Shown piece after piece: positions 1 to 10,761 of a stretch of DNA of 64,000 bases. The position numbers and the translations under genes are program-made. This DNA comes from Serripes groenlandicus (Eukaryota; Mollusca; Bivalvia; Cardiida; Cardiidae). The stretch is from contig JASEVX010000017.1 of the NCBI GenBank assembly GCA_031761405.1, positions 10,169,675-10,233,674 on the forward strand. The letters run 5' to 3'. Within the stretch, counting starts at the first letter, position 1. Each line of letters starts with the position of its first letter. The notes under the pieces were generated by a model that was given only the letters and a program-made list of their open reading frames with translations, was not told the origin of the DNA and did no database searches.

Positions 1-113
1 ATACTATCAAGTTCACTATTATCTATTTTTACAAAACCTCCAGCCACTCGAGTAACACGTTCCCACAGGCCTGCACATTTTGACATACCTGCAGCAAACA
101 CTTCTGCAAACAT
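1..113 (-). CDS. Possible partial exon at the window edge, unrecognised
   Basis: Reading the - strand from 113 there is an ATG followed by 37 open codons to the window edge. The peptide is protein-like (it contains GLWERVTRVAGGF). Two splice readings exist: an acceptor (TTTGCAG) just inside the ATG with coding from 103, or a short first exon ending at a GCAG/GTATGT donor near 88. I do not recognise the family. It does not resemble the expected later part of TBC1D20. It could be a chance open frame. Confidence 0.25.
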   Translation of the reverse strand, partial: MFAEVFAAGMSKCAGLWERVTRVAGGFVKIDNSELDS

Positions 114-456
114 GATGACAAACCTAATTCAATAATTATAATATATAGGTACTTTTACATTTTACATTTTCTCATTTGGGTGTTTTCCATATTTTAACAT
201 ATTTTCTTTTTAAATTTTCATCTGATCAGGCTTTATAGTCCTGACTACCGACCTCAACACTTTTATCTCAATATTCCTAAAATTGTCTATGGATTTTTCC
301 AAATGCAAAGCAGGAGGGGTCCATTTTAAAGATAAAGCATTAACGGGGTTAATCAAGCGCATGTCGGTTGATTGACCGAATTGATACTTTCAAGGATAAG
401 GCCCCATTTCGTGAATTTGTTCTGAATGCATGTTGTTACAGCCACAACAGTCTCAT
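114..456. other. No gene seen
   Basis: AT-rich sequence without a supported exon. It lies left of the first TTAA MITE. Confidence 0.5.
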
Positions 457-686
457 TTAACCCATTCCCTCATATGACAATTCTGCAGCAGACGACTTTG
501 AACATATTTTGTCAAACAATAGAAAATCTCTATAATAGAATGGATAACCTATGACTAAAAGTGGAAAACATTGTAGCAAAAGAAGAAATTGCTCGTTTTG
601 AGCAATTTCTTCTTTTGACACTATGTTTTCAAAAAGCCTTCTGCTGCAGAGGCGTCAGAAAGCGTCTCTATGAGAAAAAGGGTTAA
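457..686. mobile_element. TTAA MITE, copy 1 (piggyBac-like)
   Basis: A roughly 225-bp non-autonomous element flanked by TTAA. One end reads CCC(A/T)TTCCCTCATA and the other reads the inverted GAGGGAAAGGG, here slightly diverged. The middle holds an imperfect hairpin whose stem apex is GCTC/GAGC around a TTTT loop. TTAA target duplication and CCC-starting inverted termini fit the piggyBac superfamily. No transposase is encoded. Confidence 0.8.
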
Positions 687-769
687 TTCAATAATTATAA
701 TATAGGTACTTTTACATTTTACAATTTCTTAATTATAGAGAGTTTTCCATATTTTTACATGTTATTTTT

Positions 770-1035
770 TTTAATTTTCAGCTGGAACCAATTTTGTGAA
801 GCCAGAGCCATGCCAGCCAGCGCATCCGTGCACTTTCCCACATACAGCAAATCTTCAGCTGAAGACTTTGAAATCATATAAGCAAAAATGTGGAAAATCC
901 CTATAGAAGAGGGTATATTTACTGAAAAAAGTTGAAAACATGGTGTCAAAAGGAGAAATTGCTTTTTTGATGTTTTGAAGTCATCTGCTGTTCATGCGTC
1001 AAAATGCGTCTTTAGGTGGGAAAGGCTTAATAAAC
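770..1035. mobile_element. Diverged TTAA-type MITE
   Basis: Decayed relative of the TTAA MITE. The GCAGC/GACTTTGAAA segment and the hairpin half are recognisable and a decayed GGGAAAGG-CTTAA end is present. Confidence 0.5.
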
Positions 1036-1370
1036 AGGGTTAATCAAACAATGTCAGCTGATTGACCGAATTGATACTTGTTAGAATATGGCCCCATTTC
1101 GTGAACTTGTTCTGAATACATGTAGTTACAGCCAAAATAGTCTCATCTAATTGACCTTGGAACGATTTTAGGATGTGCTAGCCTAATTCTTTCCCACAAA
1201 AACAAATCAACTTTAAAATTCAGGAAACTCCAAAATGAAACATAATGTTTTCTAGAAGTCATCTGCTGTAGAAGCGTCAAAATGCATCAGTAGCAGACGT
1301 CTTCGCGACAATGTATTCAAAATTCTTTGTCTGCTGCGAACAACATGTCAACATGTGTCTGTAGGTGGGA

Positions 1371-1372
1371 AA

Positions 1373-1423
<51 letters not shown>
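1371..1423. repeat. Poly-G tract of about 50 bases
   Basis: An uninterrupted G run abutting the left TTAA of the next MITE. Exact length is likely to vary with replication slippage or sequencing. Confidence 0.9.
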
Positions 1424-1427
<4 letters not shown>

Positions 1428-1653
1428 CCCTTTCCCTCATACGACAATTATGCAGCAGACGACTTTGAACATATCTTGTCAAAAAATGGAAAATCTCTAT
1501 AATTGAATGGATAACCTATGACTAAAAGTGGAAAACATTGTGGCAAAAGGAGAAATTGCTCGTTCTGAGCAATTTCTTCTTTTGTCACTATGTTTTCAAA
1601 AAGCCGTCTGCTGCAGAGGCGTCAGAAAGCGTCTATATGAGGGAAAGGGTTAA
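1424..1653. mobile_element. TTAA MITE, copy 2
   Basis: Both TTAA flanks and both CCCTTTCCCTCATA-type termini are intact. Hairpin apex is GCTC/GAGC. Confidence 0.85.
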
Positions 1654-1834
1654 GTACAAGTCCTTGAACCGTAGTTGTTTTAAATGTACAAATGTACAAT
1701 TCATAAGTTGTCACATCCTTGTCCGACCATAAAGTGGGTCGGCCCAGCTGTTGGATACTCACACAAATTATCTCACGCAAACAATTTATTTTTAGTGCCC
1801 ACATCATAGAGTTAATTCGGTTAATGCGACAGAT

Positions 1835-2066
1835 CGAGGGCTTGGCGTGAAACGGTTGTAACTAAAATTGGTATTTTTTTTACCAAGGTTAACCACCTCG
1901 CCATAATGTCTTTATAAACTTTAAATCTTTTTTTCTTGGTAAACAATGGAAATTTAGGTGCAATGGCACCTAAATTTTGCATTGTTTACAAAATGTTCAA
2001 AATGGCCCCTAAACTAGGGTTTTCAAAATAGGTTTTTAGTTACAACCGTTTCACGCCAAGCCCTCG
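1835..2066. mobile_element. Foldback element with 4-bp target duplication (AGAT)
   Basis: Ends are CGAGGGCTTGGCGTGAAACG and its inverted complement. It is flanked by AGAT on both sides (1831-1834 and 2067-2070). The centre pairs two copies of a GGTGCAATGGCACC-type arm. The same family occurs at 26157, 56653 and, in short form, at 57110, where the flanks are ATAT. Confidence 0.8.
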
Positions 2067-2145
2067 AGATGTTGTAGGAAAAACACAAGATTACAACCCC
2101 CTGTTATCCTGCTGCGTCAACTAATTATGCATTAACTGAAATCAG

Positions 2146-2408
2146 AGCTCTAGATAAAGGGCATTTTTCATGTTCTAAAATCCTTATTTGACATTCAAAA
2201 CCTATGTTGTGGGTACTCAACAGAATCGTACTTACAACATAGGATTTGCTGGAGTAATTAGAGAAATATTGTGGGGAAAAGACTTGTTAACTTCCTCTTA
2301 TCTTAAGTCCTCTGATCTGATGGATATGTTATATTCTTGAGTACCCACAACATAGGATGTGGTTGAGTAATAAGAGAAATATTGTGGGGAAAAGACTTCC
2401 TCTTATCT
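2146..2408 (+). mobile_element. AGAGCTCTAGATAAG foldback MITE plus a partial second copy
   Basis: Starts with AGAGCTCTAGATAA and contains inverted arms of the form TATGTTGTGGGTACTCAA. It ends near CTTATCTTAAGTCCTCT, an imperfect inverted copy of the start. A second, partial right half follows at about 2332-2408. Confidence 0.65.
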
Positions 2409-2471
2409 TAAATATTAAAAAGAAAAAAGTGTTTTCCAAATTAAGGTTAAATGACCAGATCAATTCTAAAC

Positions 2472-2694
2472 TTTTCCCACAAACAGATCTTTCTGAAGGC
2501 TCTGCAGCAGAAGATTTTTTTGAAATCATTGTGGCAAAAGGAGCAATTGCTTGCTCATAATGAACAATGTGCTCCTTTTTGCCGCAAGTTTTCAACCCTA
2601 TCTATTACAGTTTCAAGTATAGAGATTTTGCATATTTTTGCCTAGATGTGTTCAAAGTCGCCGGCTGCAGATTTATTGTGGGAAGGAGTTAATA
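2472..2694. mobile_element. Diverged TTAA-type MITE
   Basis: TTCCCACAAACAG start, GGCAAAAGGAG hairpin arm, and GGGAAGGAGTTAA end. Both termini have mismatches against intact copies. Confidence 0.5.
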
Positions 2695-2924
2695 TAACAT
2701 CATGTAAACTATTGACCGTCTGATATCAAGTTCACTTTAAATAAGCAGATATTAATTTATTCATAAAATCACACTGCCAGTCAATGACCGTTGAGAAACA
2801 TTGCGCTAAAAAAAGAAGAAATTGCAATTGATGATAAATTATTTGTTTTCACTTTGTCACCAAATCCTGCTTATTTTGATCCATATTTAAGATAAATATT
2901 ACAAGTGCTTTCAACTTTGTCTCC

Positions 2925-3156
2925 TTAACTCTTTCCCTCATACGACAATTCTGCAGCAGACGCCTTTGAACATATTTTGTCAAAAAATAGAAAATCTCTA
3001 TTTTTGAATTACCTATGACTATGACTAAAAGTGGAAAACATTGTGGCAAAAGGAGAAATTGCTCGTTTTGAGCAATTTCTTCTTTTGTCACTATGTTTTC
3101 AAAAAGTCATCTGCTGCAGAGGCGTCAGAAATCGTCTATATGAGGGAAAGGGTTAA
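2925..3156. mobile_element. TTAA MITE, copy 3
   Basis: TTAA flanks on both sides. Left terminus reads CTCTTTCCCTCATA and right terminus GAGGGAAAGGG. Hairpin apex is GCTC/GAGC. Confidence 0.8.
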
Positions 3157-3336
3157 AATTAAACACATGTAATAACTCTGCAATAGAAGACCTTGCAAAC
3201 ATCTAGGTTAACATATTGAATATGTCAATAAATGAAGGTATAATTATTGACTGAAGTTTAAAACATTGTGGAAAACAGAGAAATTTGTTGCAGATTTGGC
3301 TTATATGTAATATGAACATACTGAGCTGTGGGTCTA

Positions 3337-4137
3337 TAACCTAGAGGCCCAAGAGGACCAGTGTAACGCTCCACTGCCATTTTGCACAGCTTAAATCACT
3401 ATGGGCATATAAGGCAAAACAGTGTAGCACCCTGACTACCATGTTTCTCAACCTATCAAGATTGCTTTAACCCTTTCCCTCATATGACAATTCCGCAGCA
3501 GACGACTTTGAACGTATTTTGTCAAAACATAGAAAATCTCCATAATTGAATGGATAACCTATGACAAAAAGTGAAAAACATTGTGACAAAAGGAAAAATT
3601 GCATGTTTTGTGCAATTTCTTCTTTTGTCACTAGGTTTTCAAATAGCCGTCTGCTGCAGAGGCGTCAGAAAGCGTCTATATGAGGGAAAGGGTTAAGGAA
3701 TTTCGCAGAGGGTGACCAAAGGAACATTTCTACAAAATTATTTGAAAATCAGCCAGATTACAATATACATGTATAATTTATTTCTAAGGAGAAGATTTTC
3801 AAAAGACTAACTATATATAGCCATATGAGGCAAAACATCCCTGCACCCTGACTGTTTACATTTTTTTTAGGAATCAAAACGGTTGAAGCAATCTTATAGA
3901 GGGTCACACAAGGAACTTTTCTACAAAATTATTTATAATTTGAAGTTTTATCTTTCAGTTGCCATGGAAACAAGATGTTGCACGTATCCAAAAAAGTTGA
4001 CGGAATTTAGAAGAGGACATTAAGCGGATGCTTTCTGTGAAGTTTCATCTCAATTGGACCAGTGGTTACAGAGAAGTTGACGCACACAGACGCATGATGA
4101 ACAATTCGCCATGACATAAGCTCACAGTGGAGCTAAA
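3337..4137 (+). mobile_element. Dispersed element, AGGCCCAAGAGG...GAGCTAAAAA family
   Basis: Starts near AGAGGCCCAAGAGGACCAG and ends GTGGAGCTAAAAA, just after a CGCATGATGAACAATTCGCC-type tail. A TTAA MITE (3467-3696) is inserted in it. Related elements are at about 13862, 16253, 18793 and 21192. Family assignment is open; a Helitron-like nature is possible. Confidence 0.55.
3467..3696. mobile_element. TTAA MITE, copy 4
   Basis: Intact TTAA flanks and termini. Apex is GCAT/GTGC, so one stem pair is a wobble. Confidence 0.85.
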
Positions 4138-4141
4138 AATT

Positions 4142-4690
4142 TGTGACAGTGCGACGACAACAGATAAACCGCACGTCAGCAATCTTGCTCTGTATTGTTC
4201 ACATATATGTCTACTTTGACATAACCTTATGACAAACATTGTACGATTGGATAAGATAACATGGATGCAAAGGAAGTTCTTTTCTTTAAGGGTTAATTTG
4301 AACCTTTATCCCAGTCGCAAAAAGAAACACTAAACAAAAACAGTATTTATTAGGTTTGAAATGTAATGGAACAGGAGTATTCAAATGGACACATATGTCG
4401 TCTGCCAGTTTAGCCTCCTTTTGCCACAGTGTTTTCAACTCTTTTCATTAATTAACACTTTTATTTTTTATAGGTTTTCCATATTTTTGGCCAGATGTTT
4501 TCAAAGTTGTCTGCAGCAGATTTGCTGTATGTGGGAAAAGGGTTTGACGAAAGCATGAATGACAGACACACTGAAAGATGCTGGTAAAGAGATCCCTAAG
4601 TGTCACCCTGCCAAGGCAGGAGACACAATAAACTGTACAATGTTATGTAACGTGTGATCCAGGAACATCATCTGAATATCTCATCATCCC
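4142..4690. other. Mostly unassigned DNA with a diverged MITE half
   Basis: No exon found. Around 4400-4545 there are a few MITE-like words (CAGCAGATTTGCTGTATGTGGG) from a decayed copy. Confidence 0.4.
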
Positions 4691-4892
4691 TTTCCCACCT
4701 GAAAACGCATTCCAAAGGGTTTGCAGCAGACGACTTTTGAAAACATTTTGGCGAAAGGAGAAATTTCCCCTTTTGCCATAATGTTTTTAACTCTATTTTA
4801 TGTTTAAAGTCTCATTGATGGAGATATTTCACATTTTTGACAATAGGTTTTCAGAGTCGTCTGCTGCAGAAATGTTGTATGTGGGAAAGGGT
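4690..4892. mobile_element. Type-B TTAA MITE (CCCACCTG subfamily), diverged
   Basis: CCTTTCCCACCTG start and GTGGGAAAGGGTTA end. The central hairpin is shortened. Confidence 0.55.
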
Positions 4893-4968
4893 TATCTCAA
4901 GGTCAATCGGAGTGTCATGGGTTTCTATGGGTTATCTCAAGGTCAATCGGAGTGTCATGGGTTTCTAT
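4890..4968 (+). repeat. 39-bp direct duplication
   Basis: GGTTATCTCAAGGTCAATCG and the following bases up to GGTTTCTATG occur twice in tandem, starting at the right end of the MITE. Confidence 0.8.
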
Positions 4969-5046
4969 GACTACATAGGCCGCCTTCTTCAACTGATAGA
5001 TAGAAGTACAAGATGCCTTTTCAAGGTTTCCTAAAGTTTGCACATG

Positions 5047-5276
5047 TTAACCCTTTCCCTCATATAGACGCTTTCTGACGCCTCTGCAGCAGACAGCTTT
5101 TTGAAAACATAGTGACAAAAGAAGAAATTGCTCAAAACGAGCAATTTCTCCTTTTGCCACAATGTTTTCCACTTTTAGTCATAGGTTATCAATTCAATTA
5201 TAGATATTTTCTATGTTTGGACAAAATATGTTCAAAGTCGTCTGCTGCAGAATTGTCGTATGAGGGAAAGGGTTAA
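5047..5276. mobile_element. TTAA MITE, copy 5
   Basis: Intact TTAA flanks and termini, in the orientation opposite to copy 1. Apex is GCTC/GAGC with an AAAAC loop. Confidence 0.85.
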
Positions 5277-5535
5277 CCTTTTACCCACATACAGGAAATC
5301 TGCAGCAGACGAATTTGACAACATCTCAACAATAATATGGAAAATCTCCCAAAATGAAGACATACTTATTGAATAGAGTTCAAAACAGTGTTTGGTTAAA
5401 GCTGTCCTTCAACTCAGTATGCTATGATAACAATTATATATAGCCTTAAATTACGTGACAATGTTTGTCTGACATTGAACCTATGTCACACTATTGTGTA
5501 ACCTTGAACATTTGTAAAATATACTGTAACCTTAT

Positions 5536-5766
5536 ATTTATTTATTTATTTATTGGGGTTTTACTCCGCTTTCAACAATATTTCAGTTATATCACGGCAA
5601 CAGTTCACTTATTCATGATCCCTGGGTAAACAAACCAGTACTAGGCTAGAAAATGTGCCTTGCCCAAGGGCACTCCACCATGACCGTAGTGCCGCGACTG
5701 GGGATCGAACCCGGGACACCCGGTTTCGAAATCCCCGACGCTAGCCACTCGACCACATCGGATTCC
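5536..5766 (-). mobile_element. tRNA-derived SINE, full length
   Basis: On the - strand the head carries RNA polymerase III promoter boxes: an A box (TGGTCGAGTGG) and a B box (GGTTCGATCCC). A central GCCCTTGGGCAAGGCACATT segment and a tail reading GATATAACTGAAATATTGTT...AAAACCCCAATAAA follow. A (TAAA)n run closes the element. The head resembles a tRNA with a long variable arm (Ser/Leu type). It is non-coding and would depend on a partner LINE for mobility. Confidence 0.85.
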
Positions 5767-5913
5767 TGTGTAACCTTATAAACCAACTTTAATACAATGA
5801 GTATTATTGTTTGTTTTGATGTAAGAATGAGATGAATTTGCACAGCGCATCCACAAAAAGTAATATTTTTAACAGAGGTTAAGCAACAAAAGAAACCAAC
5901 TTATAATATAATC

Positions 5914-6143
5914 TTAACCCTTTCCCTCATACGACAATTCTGCAGCAGACGACTTTGAACATATTTTGTCAAAAAATAGAAAATCTCTATAATTGAATGG
6001 ATAACCTACGACTAAAAGTGGAAAATATTGTGGCAAATGGAGAAATTACTCGTTTTGAGCAATTTTTTCTTTTCTCACTTGTTTTTCAAAAAGCCGCCTG
6101 TTGCAGAGGCTTCTGGAAATGTCTATATGAGGGAAAGGGTTAA
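5914..6143. mobile_element. TTAA MITE, copy 6, inside a 23-bp flanking duplication
   Basis: Intact TTAA flanks and termini. A TTAAGCAACAAAAGAAACC-type sequence of about 23 bp lies at 5878 on the left and again at 6140 on the right, far longer than the TTAA duplication. Confidence 0.85.
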
Positions 6144-6211
6144 GCAACAAAAGAAACCAACTATTTTTTCCTTTCTTTTTTGGGGGTATTAAAATATATT
6201 AATTTTACACC

Positions 6212-6418
6212 TTAACCCTTTCCCTCATATAGATGCTTTCTGATGCCTCTGCAGCAGACAGCTTTTTGAAAACATTGTGACAAAAGAAGAAAATGCACAA
6301 AACGTGCAATTTCTCCTTTTGCCACAATGTTTTCCACTTTTATGGAGATTTTCTATGTTTTTACAATATACGTTCAAAGTCGTCTGCTGCAGAATTGTCG
6401 TATGAGGGAAAGGGTTAA
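6212..6418. mobile_element. TTAA MITE, copy 7 (internal deletion)
   Basis: Intact TTAA flanks. About 20 bases are missing next to the hairpin. Apex is GCAC/GTGC. Confidence 0.8.
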
Positions 6419-6735
6419 CAAACCATTTCTCAGTTTGTTTCATACTATTCAGAATGTCGAAGATGTGTCTTCTGTAAATATCAAGAACAAAAGAGTTCCA
6501 AGAAACATGTGTGCCTCCTGTAAGATTCCACATCAGGAACGTTTACCAATAAACTCTACCCCACATGGCACATATAGACGCTTTCGACCCTTCTGCTGCA
6601 AACAACTTTTGAAAACATTGAGACAAAAGGAGAAATTGCTTGAAACAAGATATTTCTCCTTAAGCCACAATTGTTTTCAGTAATTATACATGTACCTTCA
6701 TTTATAGAGATTGTTCATATTTTACCCTGGAAGTT

Positions 6736-6966
6736 TTAACCCTTTCCCACATACAACAAATCTGCAGCATATGACTTTGAAAGCATGTTTGCGAAAAACC
6801 CTGAAAATCTCTATAAATGAAGGTATAATAAATGCAAAAAGTTGAAAACATTGTGGCAAATGGAGAAATTGCTTGTTTTGAGCAATTTCTGCTTTTGCCA
6901 CAATGTTTTCAAAAAGCCGTCTGCTGCTGAGGCGTCAGAAAGTGTCTACATGAGGGAAAGGGTTTA
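6736..6966. mobile_element. TTAA MITE with mixed-type termini
   Basis: Left end is of the CCCTTTCCCACATACAAC subfamily, right end of the GAGGGAAAGGG subfamily. Apex is GCTT/GAGC. Confidence 0.75.
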
Positions 6967-7001
6967 AAATTGTCTGCTTCGATTTGGTGTATATGGGAAA
7001 G

Positions 7002-7320
7002 TTAAATCCTGATGGACCGTTCAACAGAAGCTGAAGAGGTGACAACTAAGTGTCTCCTTGGTGTGTAGACAGAAATAACAAAAACATGTTTTTCTAAAAA
7101 TTTATGCTTGAAAATGCATCTTGACACATCTGCAACAGATGCATGGCTCGACATTAACGGTTGTCCGATTGCCCTGGGCAAGTTAAAGTCGAGGTCGGAC
7201 AAGTCGTTTTCCCCATCAGTTATCAGATCGGGCAGGTGGCATTTAGAAATATATTCTGAGACAAACACCATATGTTATTGTGTCAATATGAAATCAAAAC
7301 ATGTCGAGTTTAAGCTATAG
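7002..7320. other. Unrecognised segment with GGGCAAGT words
   Basis: Open in both orientations for about 70-90 codons, but the peptides are not recognised. The GGGCAAGT and GGACAAGT words recur at about 8345-8410 and in the 127-bp element at 27519, which suggests transposon-derived sequence rather than a gene. Confidence 0.3.
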
Positions 7321-7644
7321 AATTCGTGATAGAGAGCAGTAAACAAATCAATTCTGTAAACCGGATATGTTTACATATAAAATGCGCACACATTTAAGGG
7401 TTATTCCCAATTGAGCTATCTATAACAACGATTGCTGTACAATTATTATGAATTGGCGAGTTCCCTTTAAAAAATCGTAAGCAGTGTTTATACATCGGAA
7501 CATAGGCATATATATAAAACAGTCACTGTAATGTGAATATTAAAAGTTTCAATTTATTTACAACATTCGGTAATTTCTTTTACGACATCCGGTTTACGAT
7601 TATTTATCTATGTTACCTTATCTTATGCTCCAAAGGATCTCAAA

Positions 7645-8273
7645 ATGTCAAACATGTTCAAATCTGGCATCACGTCTAAATCAACGGAGACACAACAGGA
7701 GTTTCCGGATAACAGTGAATCAATTGTCAATAAAAATGCGGAAAAAAAACCATACAAACCCTTTCCCTCATACGACAATTCTGCAGCAGACGACTTTGAA
7801 CGTATTTTGTCAAAACATGGAAAATCTCCATAATTGAATGGATAACCTATGACAAAAAGTGGAAAACATTGTGGCGAAAGTAGAAATAGCACGTTTTGTG
7901 CAATTTCTTCTTTTGTCACTATGTTTTCAAAAACCTGTTTGCTACAGAGGCGTCAGAAAGCGTCTATATGAGGGAAAGGGTTAAAGCGTGGTTTTCTACC
8001 CAAATGGCAGAGGAAACATTCTTGGCTTAGCTTTGATGAATCGCTAGAAGCCATGTCTTCATGACGTGTAAGAAGTTTGGAGACGATATAACTACGTCTT
8101 TGTCACTGGGTATTCAACTTTTCGTGTTAAAACAATCAACAGTCATGAATGCAATTAGTTTATATCACATGTGTCGGAAAGAAAAAAACAGAAAATTGTC
8201 GTCTGCTCTTACACTGGCAAAACTGACAGTCTATGTCAGCTTGCTCTGTAACCAGCTTTGTGACATTTCTTAA
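7645..8273 (+). pseudogene. Zinc-finger/hAT-type gene fragment split by a MITE
   Basis: An ATG at 7645 (MSNMFKSGIT...) reads for 37-38 codons into a TTAA MITE (about 7756-7980). Removing 225 bp keeps the frame and gives FLPKWQRKHSWLSFDE, like the W-x-WL start of TTF/ZMYM-type zinc fingers in hAT-related proteins. A further shift leads to a TCKKFGDD segment at 8064, which would be the second half of the finger (C-x-C-K-K). Further on, short open frames continue to 8273 with no clear domain. Several frame breaks make this a relic. It may come from a transposon rather than a host gene. Confidence 0.45.
7759..7984. mobile_element. TTAA MITE, copy 8, within a gene fragment
   Basis: Right flank is TTAA; the left flank has mutated to CAAA. 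Apex is GCAC/GTGC. It interrupts the reading frame that starts at 7645. Confidence 0.85.
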
Positions 8274-8595
8274 GAAAAATAATGTTTAGTTTATAGTGTT
8301 ATTCTTTCTTATTTGAATGTATTGCATGTTTATCATAAACTATTTGGACAAGTTGTATTTGAGCTCGGGCAAGTTAATTTTCAAAGAACTTGTCCTACTG
8401 GGCAAGTGGGTTCAACAGTTCTTGTAGAGGCCTGCAGATGACTGAAATTTGGATAAACACTTCGGCCCTAAGCTTTGAACCCTCTTCAATACTTATACTT
8501 GTATTTATAGAAATTTGCCATATCTTTGAGAGGTTGTTTACAAAATAGTCTGCATCAGATTTGTTGCATGTTGGAACCAATCAAAGTATGATGAA
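8274..8595. other. No gene seen
   Basis: AT-rich. Contains the GGGCAAGT/GGACAAGT words shared with 7150-7240 and a decayed MITE half at 8460-8580. Confidence 0.4.
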
Positions 8596-8599
8596 ATGC

Positions 8600-10761
8600 A
8601 CTTCTCAATAACCCATGAAACAAGGATATAATGCAGTTACTTCTCAATAACCCATGAAACAAGGATATAATTGCAGTTACTTCTCAATAACCCATGAAAC
8701 AAGGATATAATTGCAGTTACTTCTCAATAACCCATGAAACAAGGATATAATGCACAGTTACTTCTCAATAACCCATGAAACAAAGATACAATGCAGTTAT
8801 TTCTCATTAAACCATGAAACAATGAAATAATGCAGTTATTTCTCAATAGCCCATGAAACAAGGATTTAATGCAGTAACTTCTCAATAAACCATGAAACAA
8901 GGATATAATGCAGTTACCTCTCAATAAACCATGAAACAATGATATAATGCAGATAATTCTAAATAACCCATGAAACAAAAATACAATACAGATATTTCTC
9001 AATAACCCATAAAACAAGGAAATAATGCAGTTACTTCTCAATAACCAATGAAACAATGATATAATGCAGTTACTTCTAAATAACCCATGAAACAAGGCTA
9101 TAATGCAGATACTTCTCAATAACCAATGAAACAAGGATATAATGCAGTTACTTTTCAATAACCCATGAAACAATGATATAATGCAGATATTTCTCAATAA
9201 ACCATGAAACAAGAATATAATGCTCAGTTACATTTGAATAACCCATGAAACAAGTATATAATTCACAGTTACTTCTCAATAACCCATGAAACAAGTATAT
9301 AATGCAGTTATTCCTGAATAACCCATGAAACAAGGATACAATGCACAGTTACTTCTGAATAACCCATGAAACAAGTATATAATGCAGTTATTTCTGAATA
9401 ACCCATGAAACAAGGATATAATGCAGTTATTTCTGAATAACCCATGAAACAAGGATACAATGCACAGTTACTTCTCAATAACCCATGAAACAAGTATATA
9501 ATGCAGTTATTTCTAAATAACCCATGAAACAAGTATATAATGCACAGTTACTTCTCAATAACCCATGAAATAATGATATAATGCACAATTATTTCTCATT
9601 ACTCCTGCAACAAGTATACAATGCGCAGTTACTTCTCTTTAACCCATGAAACCAGTATATAATGCACAGTTATTTCTCAATAACCCATGAAACAAGTATA
9701 TAATGCAGTTATTTCTGAATAACCCATGAAACAAGGATATAATGCAGTTATTTCTGAATAACCCATGAAACAAGTATATAATGCAGTTATTTCTGAATAA
9801 CCCATGAAACAAGTATATAATGCACAGTTACTTCTCAATAACCCATGAAATAATGCATAATTATTTCTCATTACTCCTGCAACAAGTATACAATGTGCAG
9901 TTACTTCTCTTTAACCCATGAAACAAGTATATAATGCACAGTTATTTCTCAATAACCCATGAAACAAGTATATAATGCAGTTATTTCTCAATAACCCATG
10001 AAACAAGGATATAATGCAGTTATTTCTGAATAACCCATGAAACAAGGATACAATGCACAGTTACTTCTCAATAACCCATGAAACAAGTATATAATGCAGT
10101 TATTTCTGAATATCCCATGAAACAAGTATATAATGCACAGTTACTTCTCAATAACCCATGAAACAATGATATAATGCACAATTATTTCTCATTACTCCTG
10201 CAACATGTATACAATGCTTAGTTACTTCTCTTTAACCCATGAAACAAGTAATAATGCACAGTTATTTCTGAACAACCCATGAAACAAGTATATAATGCAA
10301 AGTTATTTCTCAATAACCCATGATACAAGGAAATAATGCATAGTTACTTATCAATAACCCATGAAACAATAATATAATGCAGTTACAGTACTTCTTAATA
10401 ACCCATGAAGAAAGGATATAATGCAGTTACTTATCAATAACCCATGAAACAAGTATATAATACAGTTATTTCTCAATAAACCACGAAACAAGGATATAAT
10501 GCAGTTACTTATCAAAAACCCATGAGAGACGGATATAATGCAGTTACTTCTCAATAACCCATGAAACAAGGATATAATGCAGTTACTTCTCAATAACCCA
10601 TGAAACAAGGATATAATGCAGCTACTTCTCAATAACCTATGAAATTAGGATATAATGCAGTTACTTCTCAATAACCTATGCAATTAGGATATAATGCTCA
10701 GGTACTTCTCAATAACCCAATAAACAAGTATATAATACAGTTACTTCTCAATAACCCATGA
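8600..10761. repeat. Minisatellite, 39- and 41-bp units, about 54 copies
   Basis: The unit reads CAGTTACTTCTCAATAACCC followed by ATGAAACAAGGATATAATG. Two length classes alternate irregularly: 39 bp (ATGCAGTT) and 41 bp (ATGCACAGTT). Some blocks repeat at a higher order, for example the stretches around 9540-9660 and 9835-9960, which share a degenerate ATTACTCCTGCAACAAG unit. Because 39 is a multiple of three, the reverse strand shows open 13-residue repeats (FHGLLRSNCIISL); these are a by-product. Confidence 0.95.

Noticed and set aside
5646..5843. Possible tRNA gene on the minus strand
   Set aside because: A and B boxes are present, but the cloverleaf is not completed and the sequence continues into a SINE body and tail.
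6225..6683. Open frames of 102-118 codons on both strands
   Set aside because: They run through a TTAA MITE and its flanks; the MITE reads open in other places too.
8724..10632. Reverse-strand open frames with FHGLLRSNCIISL repeats
   Set aside because: They arise from a 39-bp tandem repeat (a multiple of three) and break wherever 41-bp units occur. No start, domain or splice context.
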